Source of the DNA: Echiichthys vipera
Lineage: Eukaryota; Chordata; Actinopteri; Perciformes; Trachinidae
Length of the DNA: 64,000 bases
Reading direction: 5' to 3'
Assembly: GCA_963691815.1 (NCBI GenBank)
Contig: OY829660.1
Span: 2,852,466 to 2,916,465 of the forward strand
Below the pieces are notes generated by a model that was not told the origin of the DNA, searched no databases, and worked only from the letters and a program-made list of their open reading frames with translations. Of this stretch, positions 45,101-58,510 are shown one piece after another. The first letter of the stretch is position 1. Each line of letters starts with the position of its first letter. Both the position numbers and the translations under genes were made by a program.

Positions 45101-48100
45101 CTGTGTCAGGGTATTGTCAAGCGCTGAGGACGCAGGGGAGTCAGAGCCACAGGTCATCTATGTTGACAGGGACTGTTGCAGTGAGAAAGGTGTGTGACTT
45201 TTCCAGTACAATTGTATTACTCTATTGACATTTATAGAAAACCTTCTAGTGCAGGATTTTAATTATGCATTACAACTAAGAGTAAAACACAGCACAATTA
45301 CATCCCACAGTGTATAAAAACATTTTGTGTTTTATTTTGGTAGTATCTTGTCTTATGTGTTCCCATGTGCTGTCTCTTGTTTGATTATTGGCCCTGCCCT
45401 ACAGTGTTTTACCTGTGTCTTGTTGTCTCCCCTGTCTGAGTCTATTTAAGTTCGGTTCACTCTTGTCTGTGTAGTTGCCATGCCTTTCCTTCCATCATAT
45501 CATTGCTTTGTTTTTCATTTGTGCAGGTTTACCCCAAGTACTTGAGTGGTTTCGGCCGTGGAAGACACGTGTGAGGCTGGACATTTTCCATTTCATTACT
45601 TTCCCAGATGTGCATCCTCGAGGACACATCACGCTGGAATGTCGACCGCGCGCATGAAGCTTTGGATATGAGAGGGGCATCCCAGACGAGGATGTATGAT
45701 GTCCGTCTCATGTCCAACCTGAATGCCCTTAGCAACAGAGTCCTTGGCTGTGCTCTATTACCAGAGTTTGTTCCCCCCGGGAGACCGACTGGTAAGACAC
45801 TTGTCCTTACAACTGCAAATTTAGTCAAATGTTCACATTTCACTCATACCATTAGAGTAGATATTTCTATTCTTGTGAATTCAAAATGCTGTCCCCCCCT
45901 CCCTCCAACAGGTGAGCCGATTGCTGTTGAATACTTGCTGTCACAGTCAGACAGAGGCGACCTGCTCAGTATTCAACAGCATGAAGAACTGGGGGACATC
46001 TTGCCTGACCTGCAGGTAGAAGATCAGGAGGATGAGTTGCTTTTCCACACGATAAGTGCCAAAGCTGACACACCTCAGGTAATCATCCACTTCATGATCA
46101 TCTGTCATTAAAACATTAATATACAGCAAAGTTATTGAAATTAGTGTGCGATTCTTTGAGCTCTCAAGATAAGTTCCGTGACAAACGGCTGTGTCAATTT
46201 ATTTGGGTAATTTTTATCCTTCCAATCAAAATAATGTTTTTACAAGCTGTGACAGTTGTTTTGATTTGAATTTGCCTCTACACAGAGGTTAGGTCGAAGT
46301 CTTTTTTGTTTGCTTATTTCAATATCCTACCAGTCTATTTGTTCTGATCAGGTCTCTGAGAAGGACACTCAATCCAGCCTGAAATACATATAGGTGAAAT
46401 AAAAGGACTAAATAATAAAGTGATCCTTTTTTGCTGTTTTCTCCTCATTTCCAGGAGCCCAATTTTGACCGAGGTGTGTGCCAAAGTCCCGACATGTCAG
46501 CCAATACCTGGTGGCTGCCATCAGCGCCTGCTACACCGAGCAGCTCAGCTGAAAGACCGCCGTCAGCCTCCCCTACACAGAGCAGCCCTGCAGACGTAAG
46601 ACAGCTAAAGTGTAAACTATTTTTGCCCCGATATTACAATTTGCCTCTGTGGGCTCAAAATTGATATGACCAATAAAAATGTATCTGTTCTAATTCTTTT
46701 CAGGAGGAGCGATGTGACACAAGAGGTGTTCCAGGATGGGAGAAAGTGGAAACCTTAGCTGACTACCTGCTCAACCTCAACTTCACAATAACAGCACTCT
46801 CAACAAGAGAGGCTACTGATATTGTGCGGCTGTATTCTTTCCTTTGCCCAATGGACAAGATGCCGTCAAAGAAGACTACCTTGACAGGGTCATGGAGGGC
46901 TTCCAGAAAAAGAAGCGGCTCTGCCCCTGGTCAACAAGCATCTGAAAGGTGAACACTGTAGAAGATATACACACTATGTACTACACATCTATCATATTAA
47001 TCGTTATCAAATGTTAAAGTCAGTGGTATTTCACAGAAGCAGAGTCATGTTCTATATGTCTTAATAAGACTCTTTGGCAACAGATACACTATAAATACTA
47101 AAAGAATGATACTGTAACACAGTACCTATGTTTAACAAATGATCAGTGTTGGAAATGTATGTGGTTTAATACTGATTACATCCTCTTTTCCTTTACAGAT
47201 TATTTATGACCCATGGCCAGGCTGCACAGAGACCTGATCTGAACAGAGTGTCAGAATGTGTCTGCATCAGGCTCTCGAAGCAGTATAGGCTTGCCAGAAA
47301 TCGGCCACAAGATGCCAAGGGTAGAACCTTGCCAATACCGCAGTCCATAGTGCTCTCCTACACTCACATCAAACAACTGCTTGAGGACAGCCGGCAGATA
47401 CAAGAACAGACTAACTTGTCGCTGGTCACCCTCAACAACACCACAGTGTCTGCTTGGTGAGATACATGTTTGGCTGCCAACATTAACTATCACTTACACT
47501 CACCTAGCTGCACTTGATAAGATACATGTTGAATTAATTTTACATTATTATATTTTTAGGTTGCACGAAAGACAGCAGAGGGCAAATCGGGACTCATTGC
47601 TGCAAGGAACCCTGCTTCCCCAAACCATCTCTGCAGCAAAAGATCCTCTGGTAAAGGCTAGGGATCTTCCATCTTCACCTGTTCATCATGGACATGAAGT
47701 CCTAGAGTTCCAGGAGCCAGAGAATCGGGAGGGCGAGGCAGTTATACGTCAGCGCCGAAGTGTCAGAACTGATATAGAACACTACTGTCCTCCTGGTTCT
47801 TCTGAATACCAGCAGGGTTACCCACCTCCGGCCCCATCACCTGCCTGGCCCCCATTTGCACAGGGAAACCCACCTCCGGCCCCATCACCTTACTGGCCCA
47901 CATTTGCACAGGGCAACCCACCTCCGGCCCCATCACCTGCCTGGTCCTGGCAGCCACCACCAACTCCTCCACACCCATTCTACCCTCCAGCCTCCTATCT
48001 ACCTCCACAAGCAGCCACATCAGAGCTGTCTGCCGGCAACTTAAGTCGGCATCGAAAATGGAGACTGCAAAAGGCAGCCCTTGAAGACCAGGAGCGTATG

Positions 48101-50252
48101 GCAAGAGGAGAGCCACCAAAAAAACGTCTGCGCAAAGAAGATTACCATTACCAGTGCAAAACATGTGGACAGTCTAAAAATAAGAGCACTGGTCATACAC
48201 AGGTAAAGGGGAAGTGGTACTGTCCAGCGTCTGGACAGACTGTAGCAGAATGGAAAGACACTCTCAATAAGTAGTGGAAGTCTGTTTAAAGAACACTGCC
48301 AAGCACTAGTAGCAATTTTTTTTCTATACATGTTTTAATATTGTTTGAGTGTTATTTAACTGAATTTTTCAAAAGTTTTTGTTTTTTTGGCAAATGTTTT
48401 ATAAACTTTATTGTACAGTTATACAATCACACCATTGCACTTCATTATACAACTTTTACACTGTTAAACTAATGCAACTATTGAACTATTTTATTAAACT
48501 GCTATACTACATTATTAAACTATATTATACAGCTATTAATCTATAATGTACAGCTATTGCACAACCTGATAACTATTATATTGTAGTACTGTTAAAAGCA
48601 TTTTATTATTTTCTATATAACTTTATACATACATACAACATATTTACTTTTATTATTTTATGACTGTATTATCACTGTTGTTATTCCAACAATAAAAAGC
48701 CACTTAGAAACATATTTACTTTTATTATTTTATGACTGTATTATCACTGTTGTTATTCCAACAATAAAAAGCCACTTAGAAACATATTTACTTTTATTAT
48801 TTTATCACTGTTGTTATTCCAACAATAAAAAGCCACTGAAAAACATATTTACTTTTATTATTTTATGACTGTATTATCACTGTTGTTATTCCAACAATAA
48901 AAAGCCACTTAGAAACATATTTACTTTTATTATTTTATGACTGTATTATCACTGTTGTTATTCCAACAATAAAAAGCCACTTAGAAACATATTTACTTTT
49001 ATTATTTTATCACTGTTGTTATTCCAACAATAAAAAGCCACTGAAAAACATATTTACTTTTATTATTTTATCACTGTATTATCACTGTTGTTATTCCAAC
49101 AATAAAAAGCCACTGAAAAACATATTTACTTGTATAATGTTGTGTATTATCACTGTTGTTATTTCAACAATAAAAAGCCACTGAAAAACATATTTACTTG
49201 TATTATTTTGTGTATTATCACTGTTGTTAACAACTGTTATAAGATCAAACATGGTCTGTGGTGATGTGAGGTGGGGATTAAGTGATGACTGACTTACAAA
49301 ATAAATCTACACAGTGTCACATTACAGGAAAGTTATTTGCTGACGTTATTTACCTTACGTTAGTTAGGCAGTAACGTTAATGACGAGGCAGTACACTATT
49401 AACTGTTACATGTTATCAGAAACAACAAATAGGGTATTTAAAGTGAGTGGGATCGGAATTCAATCTTTATTAAAATATAAAATGAGCTTTGTGTGACATT
49501 AAAACATGTTTTAGTGGCAAAATCACAGCGTATATGACCCTTTTGAAACGTCATTTCCTGCATAATTAGCGGAGCTGTGTCATGAGTCATGAGTCTATTA
49601 TCACTGTTGTTATTTCAACAATAAAAAGCCACTGAAAAACATATTTACTTGTATTATTTTGTGTATTATCACTGTTGTTATTCCAACAATAAAACGCCAA
49701 AGAGAAACATATTGACTTTTATTATTTTGTGTATTATCACTGTTGTTAACAACTGTTATAAGATCAAACATGGTCTGTGGTGATGTGAGGTGGGGATTAA
49801 GTGATGACTGACTTACAAAATAAATCTACACAATGTCACATTACAGGAAAGTTATTTGCTGACGTTATTTACCTTACGTTAGTTAGGCAGTAACGTTAAT
49901 GACGAGGCAGTACACTATTAACTGTTACATGTTATCAGAAACAACAAATAGGGTATTTAAAGTGACTGGGATCGGAATTCAATCTTTATTAAAATATACA
50001 ATGAGCTTTGTGTGACATTAAAACAGGTTTTAGTGGCAATATCACAGCGTATATGACCCTTTTTAAACGTCATTTCCCGGCATGCACCTGCATACTTAGC
50101 GGAGCTGTGTCATGAGTCATGAGTCTATTATCACTGTTGTTATTTCAACAATAAAAAGCCACTGAGAAACAACCCCTCAATGTTTTATTTCTAAGAAAAA
50201 CACGCGTGGTATAGGACAAAGATGTATTGTATATGATTATCTCTCTCTCTCT

Positions 50253-50295
<43 letters not shown>

Positions 50296-50410
50296 CCTCT
50301 TCTCTCTCGCTCTCTCTTCTCTCCCTCTCTCTCCTCTCCTCTCTCTCCCCCCTCTTCCCCCTCCCCTCTTCTTTTTCCCTCCCCCCCAAGCAGTCCCTTT
50401 TGCCCCATCT
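42180..50410 (+). mobile_element. Element unit 3 (8231 bp, with tail expansion)
   Basis: As unit 2 except for about 205 bp extra in the tail satellite (roughly 48640-49200), equal to three more ~68-bp monomers. The extra block repeats the order of the preceding monomers (CCACTTAGAAACATA twice, then CCACTGAAAAACATA). Confidence 0.9.
42495..48274 (+). pseudogene. Transposase-like gene, broken (unit 3)
   Basis: All exons sit 8034 bp to the right of unit 2 (exon 1 42495-42716; last exon 47560-48274). The lesions match those of the other units, and the C-terminal exon remains open to its stop. Confidence 0.75.
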
Positions 50411-50418
50411 TATGGTGT

Positions 50419-53400
50419 CACCTCCAGCAACTGGACTGCCTCCGCGGTCCTCACAGGTCCTAACTATGTCCTATCGCCTTCATAACAGCTCCACACACGT
50501 CCGAACACATCCCACACACGTCCGAACACTTTAGCGACCCCGTTCCTAGCAACTGGGGACAAAGGGGGCGGGGCGAAGACATGGGGCAAAGACACAGGGC
50601 AAAGCAGGGGCAAAGAGACGGGGCAAAGACGGGGGAAAAGGAGGGGGCGGGGAAAGGGGCGGGGAAAGCCAACGTTCAAGTTAGGGCCGCGGCATGTTGT
50701 TTTTCAAACCGCAGTATCGTTCTCGCTAAAAAAATGACTAAGACAGGTCAACCGGACTCGTACTGGGCAGGAATTATGTTCCAGTATGCCCAGGGGCCTT
50801 AACGGTTCACAACAGGTAAGAAGCCGGGAGCGAAGAAGTGGAAGACGGCGATTAAAGTCATCGACGACTGCCCGCTAACGCCGGCATTCAACGTTCCCGT
50901 CCGACACCGAGACATTTTCGGCAAGGACATACCCTGCAGATGTGGATACCACAAGGTGAGTGATGTGTACACTTAATGTATTCATTTGATATAGGACAAG
51001 GAGCTTTTCTCCTTCGGTTAACGTCTCTGAATAAACGTATACGTTATTAGCGGTGGTAGCAACGGTTCATATGCTACTTACAGCGACACGGTTTATAACT
51101 ACAACTGTACGTAACTCAAAGTTACCTTATTTTATCACTATGAATACCAGTGTGCCCTTTTTATGTTACTGGACGTTTTAAAAGCAGCCGATACCACCGC
51201 CAAAACTCTAGGTTGTGGCCACTGTATTCATATATATATATATATATATATCTGTTTATACTGTTCCCCATCTGTTTATACTGTTCTCCATCTGTTTATA
51301 CTGTTCCCCATCTGTTTATACTGTCTATACTGTTCCCCATCTGTTCATACTGTTCCCCATCTGTTTATACTGTTTATACTGTTCCCCATCTGTTTATACT
51401 GTCTATACTGTTCCCCATCTGTTTATACTGTCTATACTGTTCCCCATCTATTTATACTGTCTATACTGTTCCCCATCTGTTCATACTGTTCCCCATCTGT
51501 TTATACTGTTCATACTGTTCCCCATCTGTTTATACTGTTTATACTGTTCCCCATCTGTTTATACTGTTCCCCATCTGTTTATACTGTTCATACTGTTCCC
51601 CATCTGTTCATACTGTTCCCCATCTGTTTATACTGTCTATACTGTTCCCCATCTGTTCATACTGTTCCCCATCTGTTTATACTGTTCATACTGTTCCCCA
51701 TCTATTTATACTGTCTATACTGTTCCCCATCTGTTCATACTGTTCCCCATCTGTTTATACTGTTCATACTGTTCCCCATCTGTTTATACTGTTTATACTG
51801 TTCCCCATCTGTTTATACTGTCTATACTGTTCCCCATCTGTTTATACTGTTCCACATCTGTTCATACTGTTCCCCATCTGTTTATACTGTCTATACTGTT
51901 CCCCATCTGTTTATACTGTTTATACTGTTCCCCATCTGTTTATACTGTTCCCCATCTGTTTATACTGTCTATACTGTTCCCCATCTGTTTATACTGTCTA
52001 TACTGTTCCCCATCTGTGTCACAGTTCCTCTCTGCTTCACACTCTGCACCTGCTTCAATCTGCCAATCAGACACACCCACCCCCCCCCCCCCCCCTAATC
52101 AAGCCAACTCCACTCACCTGTGCTCTCTGCTCTGGCTGCATTTAAACCCCAACTCCACACTCACTCATTGCCAGATTGTTCTTACTCTGCCTGATCTCCC
52201 GGTTTCGACCCAGCCTGCCTCTGACTATCCTGCCTGACCGATCGCCTGGAAACCACCTCAGCCTTCCGTCCCTGACCCCGATCCTCGCCTGTCCCCTTCT
52301 GGATTCTGCCTGTCGGCTCCTGTGGCTAACTGGTGGTTACCTGGTTCAGCTCTTCAGAGTGAGTGTAACTCCAGTCTCCTCTGTGGCTACCTGCAGCGCC
52401 GTGACTCTGATTATTCCCTGCACCAAAGCCGATAAAGTTTGTTACCAACGATACCTGCCTGTATTTGTGCTGCTATTGGGTCCCAACCAAACCCGTTACA
52501 ATCTGTTTACACTGTTCCCCATCTGTTTATACTGTTCCCCATCTGTTTATATATATATATGTACTTACCAAACACGTGGCTCCACAGTTGTTGAACAGTA
52601 AGGTTCAAATAGTATTTTAGACCTATTAATAAGGTTTTCTTGTCTTTTTTCTTTTTAACAGACAAGGACATCTACAGGATCAACACCAGCACAGAGCAGC
52701 AGCTCTGCTGTTGGACCGCCATCAGCCCCCGCTACCAGGAGCGACCTCAGAGCTGTGAAAATGCCACAATCTGCCCCAGAGCAAATACGCTGCTCTCTCT
52801 GTGGCCAGTTTGTTGAGGTGGAACTGTTCACTGAACACCTTTCTGATTTCCATGCTAAAGAGACCTGTGAGCAGTGTGGAAAAAGAGTTAGTAGGGCACT
52901 TGGGCTGCTGCAGCACATAGAAGAAGGCCATTCTTCCCCACCACCAGCTCCACAGCAGCCTGCACAAGCCCGCGCTCCATCCCCAGCAGCCACACAAGCC
53001 CGCGCTCCATCCCCAGCAGCCACACAAGCCCGCGCTCCATCCCCAGCAGCCACACAAGCCCGTGCTCCATCCCCAGCAGCCACACAAGCCCACGCTCCAG
53101 CTCCACAGCAGCCCACACCTTCTCTGCCCCCTGCCATAACTCACCTGAGGCCACCTGCGATAAACTGGATTGGCTTTCTGCCGAAGGAGTTTATTACAGT
53201 CATTAAGCCTGCTGACAGAGAGTGGAGTGTGGCTGGCGGCATAGCTGACACTGCCACATGTATGACCAATGTGAGCAATGAGTGTGGGCAGGTCCTAAAC
53301 TGCGTTCTCACCACTGGTGAAGGACCTGCACTCGACAACCTGTGTCAGGGTATTGTCAAGCGCTGAGGACGCAGGGGAGTCAGAGCCACAGGTCATCTAT

Positions 53401-56400
53401 GTTGACAGGGACTGTTGCAGTGAGAAAGGTGTGTGACTTTTCCAGTACAATTGTATTACTCTATTGACATTTATAGAAAACCTTCTAGTGCAGGATTTTA
53501 ATTATGCATTACAACTAAGAGTAAAACACAGCACAATTACATCCCACAGTGTATAAAAACATTTTGTGTTTTATTTTGGTAGTATCTTGTCTTATGTGTT
53601 CCCATGTGCTGTCTCTTGTTTGATTATTGGCCCTGCCCTACAGTGTTTTACCTGTGTCTTGTTGTCTCCCCTGTCTGAGTCTATTTAAGTTCGGTTCACT
53701 CTTGTCTGTGTAGTTGCCATGCCTTTCCTTCCATCATATCATTGCTTTGTTTTTCATTTGTGCAGGTTTACCCCAAGTACTTGAGTGGTTTCGGCCGTGG
53801 AAGACACGTGTGAGGCTGGACATTTTCCATTTCATTACTTTCCCAGATGTGCATCCTCGAGGACACATCACGCTGGAATGTCGACCGCGCGCATGAAGCT
53901 TTGGATATGAGAGGGGCATCCCAGACGAGGATGTATGATGTCCGTCTCATGTCCAACCTGAATGCCCTTAGCAACAGAGTCCTTGGCTGTGCTCTATTAC
54001 CAGAGTTTGTTCCCCCCGGGAGACCGACTGGTAAGACACTTGTCCTTACAACTGCAAATTTAGTCAAATGTTCACATTTCACTCATACCATTAGAGTAGA
54101 TATTTCTATTCTTGTGAATTCAAAATGCTGTCCCCCCCTCCCTCCAACAGGTGAGCCGATTGCTGTTGAATACTTGCTGTCACAGTCAGACAGAGGCGAC
54201 CTGCTCAGTATTCAACAGCATGAAGAACTGGGGGACATCTTGCCTGACCTGCAGGTAGAAGATCAGGAGGATGAGTTGCTTTTCCACACGATAAGTGCCA
54301 AAGCTGACACACCTCAGGTAATCATCCACTTCATGATCATCTGTCATTAAAACATTAATATACAGCAAAGTTATTGAAATTAGTGTGCGATTCTTTGAGC
54401 TCTCAAGATAAGTTCCGTGACAAACGGCTGTGTCAATTTATTTGGGTAATTTTTATCCTTCCAATCAAAATAATGTTTTTACAAGCTGTGACAGTTGTTT
54501 TGATTTGAATTTGCCTCTACACAGAGGTTAGGTCGAAGTCTTTTTTGTTTGCTTATTTCAATATCCTACCAGTCTATTTGTTCTGATCAGGTCTCTGAGA
54601 AGGACACTCAATCCAGCCTGAAATACATATAGGTGAAATAAAAGGACTAAATAATAAAGTGATCCTTTTTTGCTGTTTTCTCCTCATTTCCAGGAGCCCA
54701 ATTTTGACCGAGGTGTGTGCCAAAGTCCCGACATGTCAGCCAATACCTGGTGGCTGCCATCAGCGCCTGCTACACCGAGCAGCTCAGCTGAAAGACCGCC
54801 GTCAGCCTCCCCTACACAGAGCAGCCCTGCAGACGTAAGACAGCTAAAGTGTAAACTATTTTTGCCCCGATATTACAATTTGCCTCTGTGGGCTCAAAAT
54901 TGATATGACCAATAAAAATGTATCTGTTCTAATTCTTTTCAGGAGGAGCGATGTGACACAAGAGGTGTTCCAGGATGGGAGAAAGTGGAAACCTTAGCTG
55001 ACTACCTGCTCAACCTCAACTTCACAATAACAGCACTCTCAACAAGAGAGGCTACTGATATTGTGCGGCTGTATTCTTTCCTTTGCCCAATGGACAAGAT
55101 GCCGTCAAAGAAGACTACCTTGACAGGGTCATGGAGGGCTTCCAGAAAAAGAAGCGGCTCTGCCCCTGGTCAACAAGCATCTGAAAGGTGAACACTGTAG
55201 AAGATATACACACTATGTACTACACATCTATCATATTAATCGTTATCAAATGTTAAAGTCAGTGGTATTTCACAGAAGCAGAGTCATGTTCTATATGTCT
55301 TAATAAGACTCTTTGGCAACAGATACACTATAAATACTAAAAGAATGATACTGTAACACAGTACCTATGTTTAACAAATGATCAGTGTTGGAAATGTATG
55401 TGGTTTAATACTGATTACATCCTCTTTTCCTTTACAGATTATTTATGACCCATGGCCAGGCTGCACAGAGACCTGATCTGAACAGAGTGTCAGAATGTGT
55501 CTGCATCAGGCTCTCGAAGCAGTATAGGCTTGCCAGAAATCGGCCACAAGATGCCAAGGGTAGAACCTTGCCAATACCGCAGTCCATAGTGCTCTCCTAC
55601 ACTCACATCAAACAACTGCTTGAGGACAGCCGGCAGATACAAGAACAGACTAACTTGTCGCTGGTCACCCTCAACAACACCACAGTGTCTGCTTGGTGAG
55701 ATACATGTTTGGCTGCCAACATTAACTATCACTTACACTCACCTAGCTGCACTTGATAAGATACATGTTGAATTAATTTTACATTATTATATTTTTAGGT
55801 TGCACGAAAGACAGCAGAGGGCAAATCGGGACTCATTGCTGCAAGGAACCCTGCTTCCCCAAACCATCTCTGCAGCAAAAGATCCTCTGGTAAAGGCTAG
55901 GGATCTTCCATCTTCACCTGTTCATCATGGACATGAAGTCCTAGAGTTCCAGGAGCCAGAGAATCGGGAGGGCGAGGCAGTTATACGTCAGCGCCGAAGT
56001 GTCAGAACTGATATAGAACACTACTGTCCTCCTGGTTCTTCTGAATACCAGCAGGGTTACCCACCTCCGGCCCCATCACCTGCCTGGCCCCCATTTGCAC
56101 AGGGAAACCCACCTCCGGCCCCATCACCTTACTGGCCCACATTTGCACAGGGCAACCCACCTCCGGCCCCATCACCTGCCTGGTCCTGGCAGCCACCACC
56201 AACTCCTCCACACCCATTCTACCCTCCAGCCTCCTATCTACCTCCACAAGCAGCCACATCAGAGCTGTCTGCCGGCAACTTAAGTCGGCATCGAAAATGG
56301 AGACTGCAAAAGGCAGCCCTTGAAGACCAGGAGCGTATGGCAAGAGGAGAGCCACCAAAAAAACGTCTGCGCAAAGAAGATTACCATTACCAGTGCAAAA

Positions 56401-58286
56401 CATGTGGACAGTCTAAAAATAAGAGCACTGGTCATACACAGGTAAAGGGGAAGTGGTACTGTCCAGCGTCTGGACAGACTGTAGCAGAATGGAAAGACAC
56501 TCTCAATAAGTAGTGGAAGTCTGTTTAAAGAACACTGCCAAGCACTAGTAGCAATTTTTTTTCTATACATGTTTTAATATTGTTTGAGTGTTATTTAACT
56601 GAATTTTTCAAAAGTTTTTGTTTTTTTGGCAAATGTTTTATAAACTTTATTGTACAGTTATACAATCACACCATTGCACTTCATTATACAACTTTTACAC
56701 TGTTAAACTAATGCAACTATTGAACTATTTTATTAAACTGCTATACTACATTATTAAACTATATTATACAGCTATTAATCTATAATGTACAGCTATTGCA
56801 CAACCTGATAACTATTATATTGTAGTACTGTTAAAAGCATTTTATTATTTTCTATATAACTTTATACATACATACAACATATTTACTTTTATTATTTTAT
56901 GACTGTATTATCACTGTTGTTATTCCAACAATAAAAAGCCACTTAGAAACATATTTACTTTTATTATTTTATGACTGTATTATCACTGTTGTTATTCCAA
57001 CAATAAAAAGCCACTTAGAAACATATTTACTTTTATTATTTTATCACTGTTGTTATTCCAACAATAAAAAGCCACTGAAAAACATATTTACTTTTATTAT
57101 TTTATCACTGTATTATCACTGTTGTTATTCCAACAATAAAAAGCCACTGAAAAACATATTTACTTGTATAATGTTGTGTATTATCACTGTTGTTATTTCA
57201 ACAATAAAAAGCCACTGAAAAACATATTTACTTGTATTATTTTGTGTATTATCACTGTTGTTAACAACTGTTATAAGATCAAACATGGTCTGTGGTGATG
57301 TGAGGTGGGGATTAAGTGATGACTGACTTACAAAATAAATCTACACAGTGTCACATTACAGGAAAGTTATTTGCTGACGTTATTTACCTTACGTTAGTTA
57401 GGCAGTAACGTTAATGACGAGGCAGTACACTATTAACTGTTACATGTTATCAGAAACAACAAATAGGGTATTTAAAGTGAGTGGGATCGGAATTCAATCT
57501 TTATTAAAATATAAAATGAGCTTTGTGTGACATTAAAACATGTTTTAGTGGCAAAATCACAGCGTATATGACCCTTTTGAAACGTCATTTCCTGCATAAT
57601 TAGCGGAGCTGTGTCATGAGTCATGAGTCTATTATCACTGTTGTTATTTCAACAATAAAAAGCCACTGAAAAACATATTTACTTGTATTATTTTGTGTAT
57701 TATCACTGTTGTTATTCCAACAATAAAACGCCAAAGAGAAACATATTGACTTTTATTATTTTGTGTATTATCACTGTTGTTAACAACTGTTATAAGATCA
57801 AACATGGTCTGTGGTGATGTGAGGTGGGGATTAAGTGATGACTGACTTACAAAATAAATCTACACAATGTCACATTACAGGAAAGTTATTTGCTGACGTT
57901 ATTTACCTTACGTTAGTTAGGCAGTAACGTTAATGACGAGGCAGTACACTATTAACTGTTACATGTTATCAGAAACAACAAATAGGGTATTTAAAGTGAC
58001 TGGGATCGGAATTCAATCTTTATTAAAATATACAATGAGCTTTGTGTGACATTAAAACAGGTTTTAGTGGCAATATCACAGCGTATATGACCCTTTTTAA
58101 ACGTCATTTCCCGGCATGCACCTGCATACTTAGCGGAGCTGTGTCATGAGTCATGAGTCTATTATCACTGTTGTTATTTCAACAATAAAAAGCCACTGAG
58201 AAACAACCCCTCAATGTTTTATTTCTAAGAAAAACACGCGTGGTATAGGACAAAGATGTATTGTATATGATTATCTCTCTCTCTCT

Positions 58287-58329
<43 letters not shown>

Positions 58330-58444
58330 CCTCTTCTCTCTCGCTCTCTCTTCTCTCCCTCTCTCTCCTCTCCTCTCTCTCCCCCCTCTTCCCCCTCCCC
58401 TCTTCTTTTTCCCTCCCCCCCAAGCAGTCCCTTTTGCCCCATCT
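50419..58444 (+). mobile_element. Element unit 4 (8026 bp), right end in the tRNA
   Basis: Offset 8239 from unit 3 up to the tail expansion, which this unit lacks. Its right end ATCT (58441-58444) is followed by TTGGCCG and then tRNA-Gln nt 14, in place of the TATGGTGT found at the other junctions. Confidence 0.9.
50734..56513 (+). pseudogene. Transposase-like gene, broken (unit 4)
   Basis: Exon 1 at 50734-50955; last exon 55799-56513. Same reading-frame breaks as the other three copies. Confidence 0.75.
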
Positions 58445-58451
58445 TTGGCCG

Positions 58452-58510
58452 AATGGTTAGCACTCTGGACTCTGAATCCAGCGATCCGAGTTCAAATCTC
58501 GGTAGGACCT
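58452..58510 (+). pseudogene. 3' fragment (nt 14-72) of the split tRNA-Gln gene
   Basis: AATGGTTAGCACTCTGGACT onward is identical to nt 14-72 of the intact tRNA-Gln, including anticodon CTG and the B-box, and is followed by GACTTTTTT. The 5' sequence now abutting it cannot pair with TAGGACC, so no acceptor stem forms. With the 13 nt at 26098 the fragments add up to exactly 72 nt. Confidence 0.93.

Larger units (their letters stand above)
26103..58451. repeat. Tandem array of four ~8.03-kb mobile elements inside a tRNA-Gln gene
   Basis: Four head-to-tail units: 26111-34137 (8027 bp), 34146-42171 (8026), 42180-50410 (8231), 50419-58444 (8026). TATGGTGT, which is tRNA sequence, precedes every unit (26103, 34138, 42172, 50411). 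After unit 4 the position holds TTGGCCG and then tRNA nt 14 onward. By eye the units differ only by one C in a poly-C run (unit 1) and a 205-bp expansion of tail repeats (unit 3). Such identity means very recent amplification, homogenisation, or an assembly artefact. Confidence 0.9.

Noticed and set aside
26103..58451. Prokaryote-style integrative element with integrase and att sites in a tRNA
   Set aside because: The shared core at junctions is reminiscent of att sites, but the gene content is spliced, eukaryotic and transposase-like, and no tyrosine or serine recombinase is visible.
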